From Pseudorasbora parva (taxonomy: Eukaryota > Chordata > Actinopteri > Cypriniformes > Gobionidae), in assembly GCF_024679245.1 (NCBI RefSeq), contig NC_090177.1:45234018-45298017 (forward strand): 64,000 nt of DNA. The letters run 5' to 3'. Shown piece after piece: positions 9,573-21,529 of this stretch. Positions within the stretch are counted from its first letter, which is position 1. Every line of letters begins with the position of its first letter. A program made the position numbers and the translations under genes. The notes beneath the pieces are model-generated. The model had not been told where the DNA came from, searched no databases, and saw only the letters and a list, made by a program, of their open reading frames with translations.

Positions 9573-9957
9573 TTTAACCCTAACCCTAACTTGAAGAGCT
9601 AAAATAACTAAAACTATAACTGAAATAAAAATGATTACAATTATAATATACATTATTAATAAAAAACAAACAAATGACAATACACATTAAAATAAACACA
9701 GAAAATATAAAACAACAACTATAATGATACACCAATGCTACTAGCACTGCTGTAAATGGCACCACATGTGTTAATGCAGGCTGCTGTCTGTGGGAAGAAC
9801 CACAGGTAGAATAGCCAGTGTGCGGTCACCTCAAGTGCTTTAATCTGTAAAAAAGCACAATAAACAATACAAACACTCCCTCCATTTTTAGTTTCTTCTA
9901 AACCGTAAGATCGTTTATCTGCCCACAACACATAAACAGAATCAATTGTTAGACAAA
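9573..9957. other. AT-rich non-coding stretch
   Basis: No gene recognised. It starts with two telomere-like TAACCC units (9575-9590), then runs of A and T to about 9725 and mixed sequence with no coding signal. Confidence 0.6.
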
Positions 9958-10088
9958 TGTGGGTTACTCGTGTAACCCTGGATCCCTAAGAAGGGAACTG
10001 CATCATGAGCTGATGGTTTGGAGACGGTGTCTGAAGCATGTGTGTAATCACGCCAGTTCTTCTGGCAGATTATGATGACATGTTGCAC
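9958..10088. repeat. Probable short dispersed repeat
   Basis: The segment starting GTGGGTTACTCGTGTAACCC resembles, from memory, a short interspersed sequence common in cyprinid genomes. It contains the GTTACTCGTGTAAC imperfect palindrome. It abuts the 5' end of the LINE. Confidence 0.35.
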
Positions 10089-10097
10089 CATAAGATC

Positions 10098-12425
10098 AGG
10101 ACGTGTCAGGACCCACTCATCGCCGTAATCATACTTTAGATCTAATAATGTCACATGGAATAAATGTTGATATTATTAAAATTCTGCAGCAGAGCAATGA
10201 CATCTCAGATCATTACCTAATATCATGTATACTTAATTTACCTAAGGCTGCAAAGCCATCCCCTCGCTTCAAATATGGCAGGACGATAACCGCTGCGACT
10301 AAAGATTGCTTTGTACATAATCTTCCTCATCAGTTCCATCTCCTCAGCATTACAGATAGCCAAGAGGAACTTGATGCTGCAACAGAAACTATTGACTCTC
10401 TCTTTACTAGCACTTTAGACATAGTTGCTCCCCGGCGCTTAAAGAAGATTAAAGCAAATAATCCAACGCCGTGGTACAACGAGCACACTCGGGCCCTTAA
10501 AACAGCAGCCAGAAAAATGGAGCGCAGCTGGAAGAAAACAAAACTGGAGGTTTTTCGCAATTTGTGGATAGAGAGCATGATTGCATACAGAAAGGCCATA
10601 AAAACTGCTAGATCTGCTTATTTCTCATCTCTTTTAGAAGAAAACAAACACAACCCTAAGTATTTATTCGATAGAGTGGCTAAATTATCAAAAAATAAAG
10701 CTTCAGCTTCTGACGTTTGTAAACAACACAGCAGTAATGACTTTATGAACTTCTTTACTAGTAAGATTGATAATATTAGGAATAAAATTATAACCATGCA
10801 GCCGTCTATTACAGTATCACTTCAGACAGAGCGCTGTAGTGTCACTGAGGAAAAATTACACTCATTCACTGCTATAGGAGGAGAAGAATTGGGTAAACTT
10901 GTAAAATCATCAAAATCAACAACATGTATGCTTGACCCTATACCGACTAGGCTATTAAAAGAGATACTTCCAGAGGTCATAGATCCTCTGCTTATTATTA
11001 TTAATTCATCTTTGACATTAGGATATGTACTGAAAACTTTTAAGTTGGCTATAATTAAACCACTTTTTAAAAAAACGCAACTTGATCCTAAATTTAGAAT
11101 TAGTCAATTACCGGCCAATCTCGAATCTACCGTTTCTATCAAAAATACTAGAAAAGGCTGTGTCTTCACAATTATGTTCCTTTTTAGAAAGAAATGGTAT
11201 ATGTGAGGATTTCCAGTCAGGATTTAGACCATATCATAGTACTGAGACTGCTCTAATCAGAGTTACAAATGATTTACTCTTATCATCTGATCGTGGTTGT
11301 ATCTCTCTATTAGTGTTACTCGATCTTAGCGCTGCATTCGATACTATCGATCACAATATTCTTCTGAATAGAATCGAAAATTATGTTGGCATTAGTGGAA
11401 CTGCATTGGCATGGTTTAAATCGTACTTATCTGACCGTTATCAGTTTGTAGCAGTAAATGAAGAGATGTCACACCAATCACAAGTTCAGTATGGAGTACC
11501 GCAAGGCTCAGTGTTAGGACCGCTGCTCTTCACCCTGTATATGCTCCACTGGGAGATATCATTAGGAAGCATGGCGTTAGTTTTCATTGTTATGCTGACG
11601 ATACTCAGCTCTATATTTCCTCACGCCCTGACGAAACCTACCAATCAGAAGATTAACGGAATGCATAGCTGATATAAAAAATTAGATGAATAGTAATTTC
11701 CTGCATCTTAATTCAGATAAAACTGAATTTTTAATTATTGGACAAAAACCATTTTCTATCATCTTAAAAATATATCAAAATTACGGCACATGCTTTCAAT
11801 GCAAAATGCTGAACAGTTAGTGCATGCGTTCATGAGCTCAAGGCTAGATTATTGTAATGTTCTACTGGGTGGTTGCCCTGCTCGCTTAATAAACAAACTC
11901 CAGCTGGTCCAAAACGCAGCAGCTCGAGTTCTTACTAGAACCAGGAAATATGATCATATTAGTCCAGTTCTGCCAACACTGCACTGGCTCCCTATTAAAC
12001 ATCGCATACATTTTAAAATCTTGCTTATTACTTACAAAGCACTAAATAGTTTAGCTCCCCAGTACTTAAGCGAGCTCTTAACACATTATACTCCATCACG
12101 TCTATTGCTGTCTCAAAAACTCTGGCCAGTTGATAATACCTAGAATATCTAAATCAACTGCAGGCGATCGATCCTTTTCCTATTTAGCTCCTAAACTCTG
12201 GAACAGTCTTCCTAGCATTGTTCGGGAAGCAGACACACTCTGTCAGTTTAAATCTAGACTAAAAACACATCTCTTTACTATGGCATACACACAGAACATT
12301 TTTAACTTTCATTATTCAAATCAATTGACTGATTGTTAGGCTGCATTAACTAGGTCAGCCGGAACCGGGAACACTTCCCATAACACCTGATGTACTCGTT
12401 ACATCATAGAAATGTCTTCATCCCA
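10098..12425 (+). mobile_element. 5'-truncated non-LTR retrotransposon (L2/Rex1-like LINE)
   Basis: It starts within the C-terminal part of the endonuclease domain, so the 5' end and any ORF1 are missing, as is usual for LINE copies. The body encodes the reverse transcriptase and a C-terminal domain in pieces. After the last coding piece (stop near 12337-12339) a short 3' tail (CCGGAACCGGGAACACTTCC at about 12360) runs to about 12425; the exact end and target-site duplication are not clear. The clade rests on the sequence style of the RT and C-terminal domains. Confidence 0.85.
10103..12339 (+). pseudogene. Frameshifted LINE ORF2 (endonuclease end, reverse transcriptase, C-terminal domain)
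   Basis: The normal product nicks DNA and reverse-transcribes LINE RNA. The first open piece (10103-11206) holds the endonuclease end, with PTHRRNHTLDLI and the SDHYLI motif, then the linker. A frameshift near 11085 moves the reading into 11082-11672, which carries RT motifs YRPISNLPF, the catalytic-Asp motif [13 protein letters not shown] and [14 protein letters not shown]. Another frameshift near 11545-11550 (one base apparently lost in the CTCCACTGGG region) puts the catalytic YADD (codons at 11591-11602) out of frame. The stretch before 11790 seems to lack a conserved segment. The C-terminal domain (LQLVQNAAARVLTRTR, then FSYLAPKLWNSLPS) lies in two more pieces, 11790-12143 and 12130-12339. 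It cannot make a full protein. Confidence 0.88.
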
Positions 12426-12599
12426 GGTACAGTCAGTGGCATATGTTTCAGCATGTCACATAAATGTCATTTCATGGGTTTTATTTTTATCAAACGCCAA
12501 ATAATCACGATGCTCACGTTTACAAGCCAGCGTCATTATAGTAGTCTATTGGTCAGCGTTTTACAGAATCTATATGATACTTCAGTTCAATGTTTGAGT
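12426..12599. other. Non-coding stretch after the LINE
   Basis: Nothing recognised in this short unique segment. Confidence 0.5.
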
Positions 12600-12895
12600 G
12601 GTAGGTTATCACCGTAACAAGCAGGACAGCATCGGTCGGGCACGCCTCCTTCAGCTCACGCCGACGAGCAAACGCTGGTCACATGTTGATCCTCGTCCTG
12701 CCTTTAATCACATCACTTTTTCGTTTCCTCTTATTGCTTTCCTCCAACAAAACCTTTTCCTTCTTATTTGTCTGTGCTGCTTCGGACATGACTATCTTAT
12801 CCGACGAACAAAGTTGGGCTCGCACGTCTGAATTTAAGGAAGTCGGGGTGGTGGTGGAAGCAATCGAGGCTATGGCAGACGTGTCATTCAACGTA
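12600..12895 (-). pseudogene. Decayed coding fragment with basic GRTR motif, multi-copy fish family
   Basis: On the minus strand a frame from about 12895 reads through a Ser/Thr-rich start, then lysine- and arginine-rich NKRKRKSDVIKGRTRINM. It hits a TGA and continues in the same frame as PAFARRRELKEACPTDA. That layout (GRTRxN, then AFxRWRxLK, then TDAxL) resembles a domain I recall from multi-copy uncharacterised fish proteins. Here the tryptophan is Arg, a stop splits the motif and the C-terminal end degenerates. The family assignment is from memory. No start, splice site or partner exon was found. Confidence 0.35.
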
Positions 12896-13197
12896 TTATA
12901 GATCGATGCATCGTCACAAGAGTTGAAAACATTATGAAGGTTGAAAAGTTACCTAGTGCTGCTTTAACAGAACAATAATGCAACAGAATTAGATTTGTCT
13001 GTACAGTCGTTCTGGAGTAAACAGTGATGTTATCAGCTTATTTTAATTTATTATATAGGGACAAAGTTGGCAAATCAGTATTATAGTTTATAGAATTAAA
13101 TAAGACCTAATTAATTAATTAATTTTATTTGGATATTTAGTTGAATAACTTAATTTTAGTGTCCCCAACTGAGCAAGCCAAGCCAAAGGCGACATTA
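12896..13197. other. AT-rich flank ending in a dispersed-repeat fragment
   Basis: No gene. The last part, GTCCCCAACTGAGCAAGCCA at about 13161 followed by AAGCCAAAGGCGAC, resembles, from memory, the start of a dispersed repeat widespread in fish. It is cut off by the satellite at 13198, so the array seems to start inside or at the edge of that repeat. Confidence 0.4.
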
Positions 13198-16100
13198 ACG
13201 CTGAAATGTTTTAGTCTCTGAAATGCTGAAATGTTTTAGTCTCTGAAACGCTGAAATGTTTTAGTCTTTCTGAAATGCTGAAATGTTTTAGTCTTTCTGA
13301 AATGCTGAAATGTTTGTCTTTCTGAAATGCTGAAATGTTTTAGTCTTTCTGTAATGCTGAAATGTTTTAGTCTTTCTGTAATGCTGAAATGTTTTAGTCT
13401 TTCTGTAATGCTGAAATGTTTTAGTCTCTGAAATGCTGAAATGTTTTAGTCTTTCTGAAACGCTGAAATGTTTTAGTCTCTCTGAAACGCTGAAATGTTT
13501 TAGTCTCTGAAATGCTGAAATGTTTTAGTCTTTCTGTAATGCTGAAATGTTTTAGTCTCTGAAATGCTGAAATGTTTTAGTCTCTGAAATGCTGAAATGT
13601 TTTAGTCTCTGAAACGCTGAAATGTTTTAGTCTCTCTGAAATGCTGAAATGTTTTAGTCTTTCTGAAATGCTGAAATGTTTTAGTCTCTCTGTAATGCTG
13701 AAATGTTTTAGTCTTTCTGAAATGCTGAAATGTTTTAGTCTCTCTGAAATGCTGAAATGTTTTAGTCTTTCTGTAATGCTGAAATGTTTTAGTCTTTCTG
13801 AAAACTGAAATGTTTTAGTCTCTGAAATGCTGAAATGTTTTAGTCTCTGAAACGCTGAAATGTTTTAGTCTCTCTGAAACGCTGAAATGTTTTAGTCTTT
13901 CTGAAATGCTGAAATGTTTTAGTCTTTCTGTAATGCTGAAATGTTTTAGTCTTTCTGAAAACTGAAATGTTTTAGTCTCTCTGAAATGCTGAAATGTTTT
14001 AGTCTCTGAAACGCTGAAATGTTTTAGTCTTTCTGAAATGCTGAAATGTTTTAGTCTCTCTGTAATGCTGAAATGTTTTAGTCTCTCTGAAATGCTGAAA
14101 TGTTTTAGTGTTTCTGAAATGCTGAAATGTTTTAGTCTCTGAAATGCTGAAATGTTTTAGTCTCTCTGAAATGCTGAAATGTTTTAGTGTTTCTGAAATG
14201 CTGAAATGTTTTAGTCTTTCTGAAATGCTGAAATGTTTTAGTGTTTCTGAAATGCTGAAATGTTTTAGTCTCTGAAATGCTGAAATGTTTTAGTCTCTCT
14301 GAAATGCTGAAATGTTTTAGTCTTTCTGAAATGCTGAAATGTTTTAGTCTCTGAAATGCTGAAATGTTTTAGTCTCTCTGAAATGCTGAAATGTTTTAGT
14401 CTCTGAAATGCTGAAATGTTTTAGTCTCTGAAATGCTGAAATGTTTTAGTCTCTCTGAAATGCTGAAATGTTTTAGTCTTTCTGAAATGCTGAAATGTTT
14501 TAGTCTTTCTGAAATGCTGAAATGTTTTAGTCTCTGAAATGCTGAAATGTTTTACTCTCTCTGAAACGCTGAAATGTTTTAGTCTTTCTGAAATGCTGAA
14601 ATGTTTTAGTCTTTCTGAAATGCTGAAATGTTTTAGTCTTTCTGAAATGCTGAAATGTTTTAGTCTCTGAAATGCTGAAATGTTTTAGTCTTTCTGAAAT
14701 GCTGAAATGTTTTAGTCTCTGAAATGCTGAAATGTTTTAGTCTCTCTGAAATGCTGAAATGTTTTAGTCTCTGAAATGCTGAAATGTTTTAGTCTTTATG
14801 AAATGCTGAAATGTTTTAGTCTCTGTAATGCTGACATGTTTTAGTCTCTCTGAAATGCTGAAATGTTTTAGTCTTTCTGAAATGCTGAAATGTTTTAGTC
14901 TTTCTGAAATGCTGAAATGTTTTAGTCTCTCTGAAATGCTGAAATGTTTTAGTCTTTCTGAAATGCTGAAATGTTTTAGTCTTTCTGTAATGCTGAAATG
15001 TTTTAGTCTCTGAAATGCTGAAATGTTTTAGTCTCTGTAATGTTGAAATGTTTTAGTCTTTCTGAAACGCTGCAATGTTTTAGTCTTTCTGAAACGCTGA
15101 AATGTTTTAGTCTCTGAAATGCTGAAATGTTTTAGTCTGTCTGAAATGCTGAAATGTTTTAGTCTTTCTGAAATGCTGAAATGTTTTAGTCTCTCTGAAA
15201 TGCTGAAATGTTTTAGTCTTTCTGAAATGCTGAAATGTTTTAGTCTTTCTGAAATGCTGAAATGTTTTAGTCTTTCTGAAATGCTGAAATGTTTTAGTCT
15301 CTGTAATGCTGACATGTTTTAGTCTCTGAAATGCTGAAATGTTTTAGTCTGTCTGAAATGCTGAAATGTTTTAGTCTTTCTGAAATGCTGAAATGTTTTA
15401 GTCTCTGAAATGCTGAAATGTTTTAGTCTTTCTGAAATGCTGAAATGTTTTAGTCTTTCTGAAATGCTGAAATGTTTTAGTCTCTCTGAAATGCTGAAAT
15501 GTTTTAGTCTTTCTGAAATGCTGAAATGTTTTAGTCTTTCTGTAATGCTGAAATGTTTTAGTCTCTGAAATGCTGAAATGTTTTAGTCTTTCTGTAATGC
15601 TGAAATGTTTTAGTCTTTCTGAAACGCTGCAATGTTTTAGTCTTTCTGAAACGCTGAAATGTTTTAGTCTCTGAAATGCTGAAATGTTTTAGTCTGTCTG
15701 AAATGCTGAAATGTTTTAGTCTTTCTGAAATGCTGAAATGTTTTTGTCTTTCTGAAACGCTGAAATGTTTTAGTCTCTCTGAAACGCTGAAATGTTTTAG
15801 TCTCTCTGAAACGCTGAAATGTTTTAGTCTCTCTGAAACGCTGAAATGTTTTAGTCTCTCTGAAATGCTGAAATGTTTTAGTCTCTGAAATGCTGAAATG
15901 TTTTAGTCTTTCTGTAATGCTGAAATGTTTTAGTCTTTCTGAAATGCTGAAATGTTTTAGTCTTTCTGAAATGCTGAAATGTTTTAGTCTCTCTGAAACG
16001 CTGAAATGTTTTAGTCTCTCTGAAATGCTGAAATGTTTTAGTCTCTCTGTAATGCTGAAATGTTTTAGTCTCTGAAATGCTGAAATGTTTTAGTCTCTGA

Positions 16101-16199
16101 AATGCTGAAATGTTTTAGTCTCTCTGTAATGCTGAAATGTTTTAGTCTTTCTGAAATGCTGAAATGTTTTAGTCTTTCTAAAACGCTGAAATGTTTTAG

Positions 16200-18750
16200 T
16201 CTCTGAAATGCTGAAATGTTTTAGTCTCTCTGAAATGCTGAAATGTTTTAGTCTCTCTGAAATGCTGAAATGTTTTAGTCTCTCTGTAATGCTGAAATGT
16301 TTTAGTCTCTGAAATGCTGAAATGTTTTAGTCTCTGAAATGCTGAAATGTTTTAGTCTCTCTGTAATGCTGAAATGTTTTAGTCTTTCTGAAATGCTGAA
16401 ATGTTTTAGTCTCTGAAATGCTAAAATGTTTTAGTCTCTGAAATGCTGAAATGTTTTAGTATCTCTGAAATGCTGAAATGTTTTAGTCTCTGAAATGCTG
16501 AAATGTTTTAGTCTCTGAAACGCTGAAATGTTTTAGTCTTTCTGTAATGCTGAAATGTTTTAGTCTCTCTGAAATGCTGAAATGTTTTAGTCTCTCTGAA
16601 ATGCTGAAATGTTTTAGTATCTCTGAAATGCTGAAATGTTTTAGTCTTTCTGAAATGCTGAAATGTTTTAGTCTCTGAAATGCTGAAATGTTTTAGTCTT
16701 TCTGTAATGCTGAAATGTTTTAGTCTCTCTGAAATGCTGAAATGTTTTAGTCTTTCTGTAATGCTGAAATGTTTTAGTCTCTGAAATGCTGAAATGTTTT
16801 AGTCTTTCTGAAATGCTGAAATGTTTTAGTCTCTGAAATGCTGAAATGTTTTAGTCTTTCTGAAATGCTGAAATGTTTTTGTCTTTCTGAAACGCTGAAA
16901 TGTTTTAGTCTCTCTGAAACGCTGAAATGTTTTAGTCTCTCTGAAACGCTGAAATGTTTTAGTCTCTCTGAAACGCTGAAATGTTTTAGTCTCTCTGAAA
17001 TGCTGAAATGTTTTAGTCTCTGAAATGCTGAAATGTTTTAGTCTTTCTGTAATGCTGAAATGTTTTAGTCTTTCTGAAATGCTGAAATGTTTTAGTCTTT
17101 CTAAAACGCTGAAATGTTTTAGTCTCTGAAATGCTGAAATGTTTTAGTCTCTCTGAAATGCTGAAATGTTTTAGTCTCTCTGAAATGCTGAAATGTTTTA
17201 GTCTCTCTGTAATGCTGAAATGTTTTAGTCTCTGAAATGCTGAAATGTTTTAGTCTCTGAAATGCTGAAATGTTTTAGTCTCTCTGTAATGCTGAAATGT
17301 TTTAGTCTTTCTGAAATGCTGAAATGTTTTAGTCTTTCTAAAACGCTGAAATGTTTTAGTCTCTGAAATGCTGAAATGTTTTAGTCTCTCTGAAATGCTG
17401 AAATGTTTTAGTCTTTCTGAAACGCTGAAATGTTTTAGTCTCTCTGTAATGCTGAAATGTTTTAGTCTTTCTGAAATGCTGAAATGTTTTAGTCTCTCTG
17501 AAATGCTGAAATGTTTTAGTCTTTCTGAAACGCTGAAATGTTTTAGTCTCTCTGTAATGCTGAAATGTTTTAGTCTTTCTGAAATGCTGAAATGTTTTAG
17601 TCTCTCTGAAATGCTGAAATGTTTTAGTCTCTCTGAAATGCTGAAATGTTTTAGTCTTTCTGTAATGCTGAAATGTTTTAGTCTTTCTGAAATGCTGAAA
17701 TGTTTTCGTCTCTGAAATGCTGAAATGTTTTAGTCTCTCTGAAATGCTGAAATGTTTTAGTCTCTGAAATGCTGAAATGTTTTAGTCTCTCTGAAATGCT
17801 GAAATGTTTTAGTCTTTCTGAAATGCTGAAATGTTTTAGCCTCTCTGAAATGCTGAAATGTTTTAGTCTCTGAAATGCTGAAATGTTTTAGTCTTTCTAA
17901 AACGCTGAAATGTTTTAGTCTCTGAAATGCTGAAATGTTTTAGTATCTCTGAAATGCTGGATTGTTTTAGTCTTTCTAAAACGCTGAAATGTTTTAGTCT
18001 CTGAAATGCTGAAATGTTTTAGTCTTTCTGAAATGCTGAAATGTTTTAGTCTTTCTGAAATGCTGAAATGTTTTAGTCTTTCTGAAATGTTTTAGTCTCT
18101 GAAATGCTGAAATGTTTTAGTCTCTCTGAAATGCTGAAATGTTTTAGTCTTTCTGAAATGCTGAAATGTTTTAGTCTCTGAAATGCTGAAATGTTTTAGT
18201 CTTTCTGAAATGCTGAAATGTTTTAGTCTTTCTGAAATGCTGAAATGTTTTAGTCTCTCTGAAATGCTGAAATGTTTTAGTGTTTCTGAAATGCTGAAAT
18301 GTTTTAGTCTCTGAAATGCTGAAATGTTTTAGTCTTTCTGAAATGCTGAAATGTTTTAGTCTTTCTGAAACGCTGAAATGTTTTAGTCTCTGAAATGCTG
18401 AAATGTTTTAGTCTGTCTGAAATGCTGAAATGTTTTAGTCTCTGAAATGCTGAAATGTTTTAGTCTCTCTGAAATGCTGAAATGTTTTAGTCTTTCTGAA
18501 ATGCTGAAATGTTTTAGTCTGTCTGAAATGCTGAAATGTTTTAGTCTCTGAAATGCTGAAATGTTTTAGTCTTTCTGAAATGCTGAAATGTTTTAGTCTC
18601 TGAAATGCTGAAATGTTTTAGTCTTTCTGAAATGCTGAAATGTTTTAGTCTTTCTGAAATGCTGAAATGTTTTAGTCTCTGAAATGCTGAAATGTTTTAG
18701 TCTTTCTGTAATGCTGAAATGTTTTAGTCTCTCTGAAATGCTGAAATGTT
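16200..18750 (+). repeat. Satellite block X, copy 1
   Basis: A variant string that recurs at about 24.35-27.17 kb and 43.2-46.0 kb. Markers: a CTAAAATG unit at 16421 (24576 later), a TTTTTGTC unit followed by four AACGC units from 16876, a unique GGATTG unit at 17957 (26324, 45198). The offset is 8,155 bp at first and 8,367 bp after an extra 212 bp. A partial earlier copy of the TTTTTGTC motif lies at 15741. Confidence 0.75.
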
Positions 18751-18779
18751 TTAGTCTCTGAAATGCTGAAATGTTTTAG

Positions 18780-21180
18780 TCTCTCTGTAATGCTGAAATG
18801 TTTTAGTCTCTAAAATGCTGAAATGTTTTAGTCTCTGAAATGCTGAAATGTTTTAGTCTCTCTGAAATGCTGAAATGTTTTAGTCTCTGAAATGCTGAAA
18901 TGTTTTAATCTCTCTGTAATGCTGAAATGTTTTAGTCTCTCTGTAATGCTGAAATGTTTTAGTCTTTCTGAAATGCTGAAATGTTTTAGTCTTTCTGAAA
19001 TGCTGAAATGTTTTAGTCTCTGAAATGCTGAAATTTTTTAGTCTTTCTGAAATGCTGAAATGTTTTAGACTTTCTGAAATGCTGAAATGTTTTAGTCTTT
19101 CTGAAATGCTGAAATGTTTTAGTCTCTGAAATGCTGAAATGTTTTAGTCTTTCTGTAATGCTGAAATGTTTTAGTCTCTCTGAATTGCTGAAATGTTTTA
19201 GTCTTTCCGAAATGCTGAAATGTTTTAGTCTCTCTAAAATGCTGAAATGTTTTAGTCTTTCTGAAATGCTGAAATGTTTTAGTCTCTCTGAAATGCTGAA
19301 ATGTTTTAGTCTTTCTGAAATGCTGAAATGTTTTAGTCTCTCTGTAATGCTGAAATGTTTTAGTCTTTCTGAAATGCTGAAATGTTTTAGTCTTTCTGAA
19401 ATGCTGAAATGTTTTAGTCTCTCTAAAATGCTGAAATGTTTTAGTCTTTCTGAAATGCTGAAATGTTTTAGTCTCTCTGTAATGCTGAAATGTTTTAGTC
19501 TTTCTGAAATGCTGAAATGTTTTAGTCTTTCTGAAATGCTGAAATGTTTTAGTCTTTCTGAAATGCTGAAATGTTTTAGTGTCTCTGAAATGCTGAAATG
19601 TTTTAGTCTCTCTGAAATGCTGAAATGTTTTAGTCTCTGAAATGCTGAAATGTTTAAGTCTTTCTGAAATGCTGAAATGTTTTAGTCTCTCTGAAATGCT
19701 GAAATGTTTTAGTCTCTCTGAAATGCTGAAATGTTTTAGTCTCTGAAATGCTGAAATGTTTTAGTCTCTCTGAAATGCTGAAATGTTTTAGTCTCTCTGA
19801 AATGCTGAAATGTTTTAGTCTCTGAAATGCTGAAATGTTTTAGTCTTTCTGAAATGCTGAAATGTTTTAGTCTCTGAAATGCTGAAATGTTTTAGTCTTT
19901 CTGAAATGCTGAAATGTTTTAGTCTTTCTGAAATGCTGAAATGTTTTAGTCTCTGAAATGCTGAAATGTTTTAGTTTTTCTGAAATGCTGAAATGTTTTA
20001 GTCTTTCTGAAATGCTGAAATGTTTTAGTCTCTGAAATGCTGAAATGTTTTAGTCTCTCTGAAATGCTGAAATGTTTTAGTCTCTGAAATGCTGAAATGT
20101 TTTAGTCTTTCTGAAATGCTGAAATGTTTTAGTCTCTCTGAAATGCTGAAATGTTTTAGTCTCTCTGAAATGCTGAAATGTTTTAGTCTCTGAAATGCTG
20201 AAATGTTTTAGTCTTTCTGAAATGCTGAAATGTTTTAGTCTTTCTGAAATGCTGAAATGTTTTAGTCTCTCTGAAATGCTGAAATGTTTTAGTCTCTCTG
20301 AAATGCTGAAATGTTTTAGTGTTTCTGAAATGTTTTAGTCTCTCTGTAATGCTGAAATGTTTTAGTCTCTGAAATGCTGAAATGTTTTAGTCTCTCTGAA
20401 ATGCTGAAATGTTTTAGTCTCTCTGAAATGCTGAAATGTTTTAGTCTTTCTGAAATGCTGAAATGTTTTAGTCTTTCTGAAATGCTGAAATGTTTTAGTC
20501 TTTCTGAAATGCTGAAATGTTTTAGTCTCTGAAATGCTGAAATGTTTTAGTCTCTCTGAAATGCTGAAATGTTTTAGTCTCTGAAATGCTGAAATGTTTT
20601 AGTCTTTCTGAAATGCTGAAATGTTTTAGTCTTTCTGAAATGCTGAAATGTTTTAGTCTCTCTGAAATGCTGAAATGTTTTAGTCTCTGAAATGCTGAAA
20701 TGTTTTAGTCTTTCTGAAATGCTGAAATGTTTTAGTCTCTCTGAAATGCTGAAATGTTATAGTCTCTGAAATGCTGAAATGTTTTAGTCTTTCTGTAATG
20801 CTGAAATGTTTTAGTCTTTCTGTAATGCTGAAATGTTTTAGTCTTTCTGTAATGCTGAAATGTTTTAGTCTCTCTGAAATGCTGGAATGTTTTAGTCTCT
20901 GAAATGCTGAAATGTTTTAATCTCTCTGTAATGCTGAAATGTTTTAGTCTCTCTGTAATGCTGAAATGTTTTAGTCTTTCTGAAATGCTGAAATGTTTTA
21001 GTCTCTGAAATGCTGAAATGTTTTAGTCTTTCTGAAATGCTGAAATGTTTTAGTCTCTGAAATGCTGAAATTTTTTAGTCTTTCTGAAATGCTGAAATGT
21101 TTTAGACTTTCTGAAATGCTGAAATGTTTTAGTCTTTCTGAAATGCTGAAATGTTTTAGTCTCTGAAATGCTGAAATGTT
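18780..21180 (+). repeat. Satellite block Y, copy 1
   Basis: Contains the string AAATTTTTTAG (19031), a 510-bp run of 27-bp units (19131-19640), a GTTTAAGTC unit (19653), a 19-bp unit (20318) and a GTTATAG unit (20756). The same string recurs at offsets of +2,750 and about +8,446 bp, and again in the large duplication. Confidence 0.8.
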
Positions 21181-21529
21181 TTAGTCTTTCTGTAATGCTG
21201 AAATGTTTTAGTCTCTCTGAATTGCTGAAATGTTTTAGTCTCTGAAATGCTGAAATGTTTTAGTCTCTCTGAAATGCTGAAATGTTTTAGTCTCTGAAAT
21301 GCTGAAATGTTTTAGTCTTTCTGAAATGCTGAAATGTTTTAGTCTTTCTGAAATGCTGAAATGTTTTAGTCTCTCTGAAATGCTGAAATGTTTTAGTCTC
21401 TGAAATGCTGAAATGTTTTAGTCTTTCTGAAATGCTGAAATGTTTTAGTCTCTCTGAAATGCTGAAATGTTATAGTCTCTGAAATGCTGAAATGTTTTAG
21501 TCTTTCTGTAATGCTGAAATGTTTTAGTC

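Noticed and set aside
9575..9590. Telomere-like TAACCC repeats
   Set aside because: Only two and a half units; too short for a telomeric or interstitial telomeric array.
15028..15315. Minus-strand open frame of repeated SISERLKHF
   Set aside because: Antisense of the same satellite.
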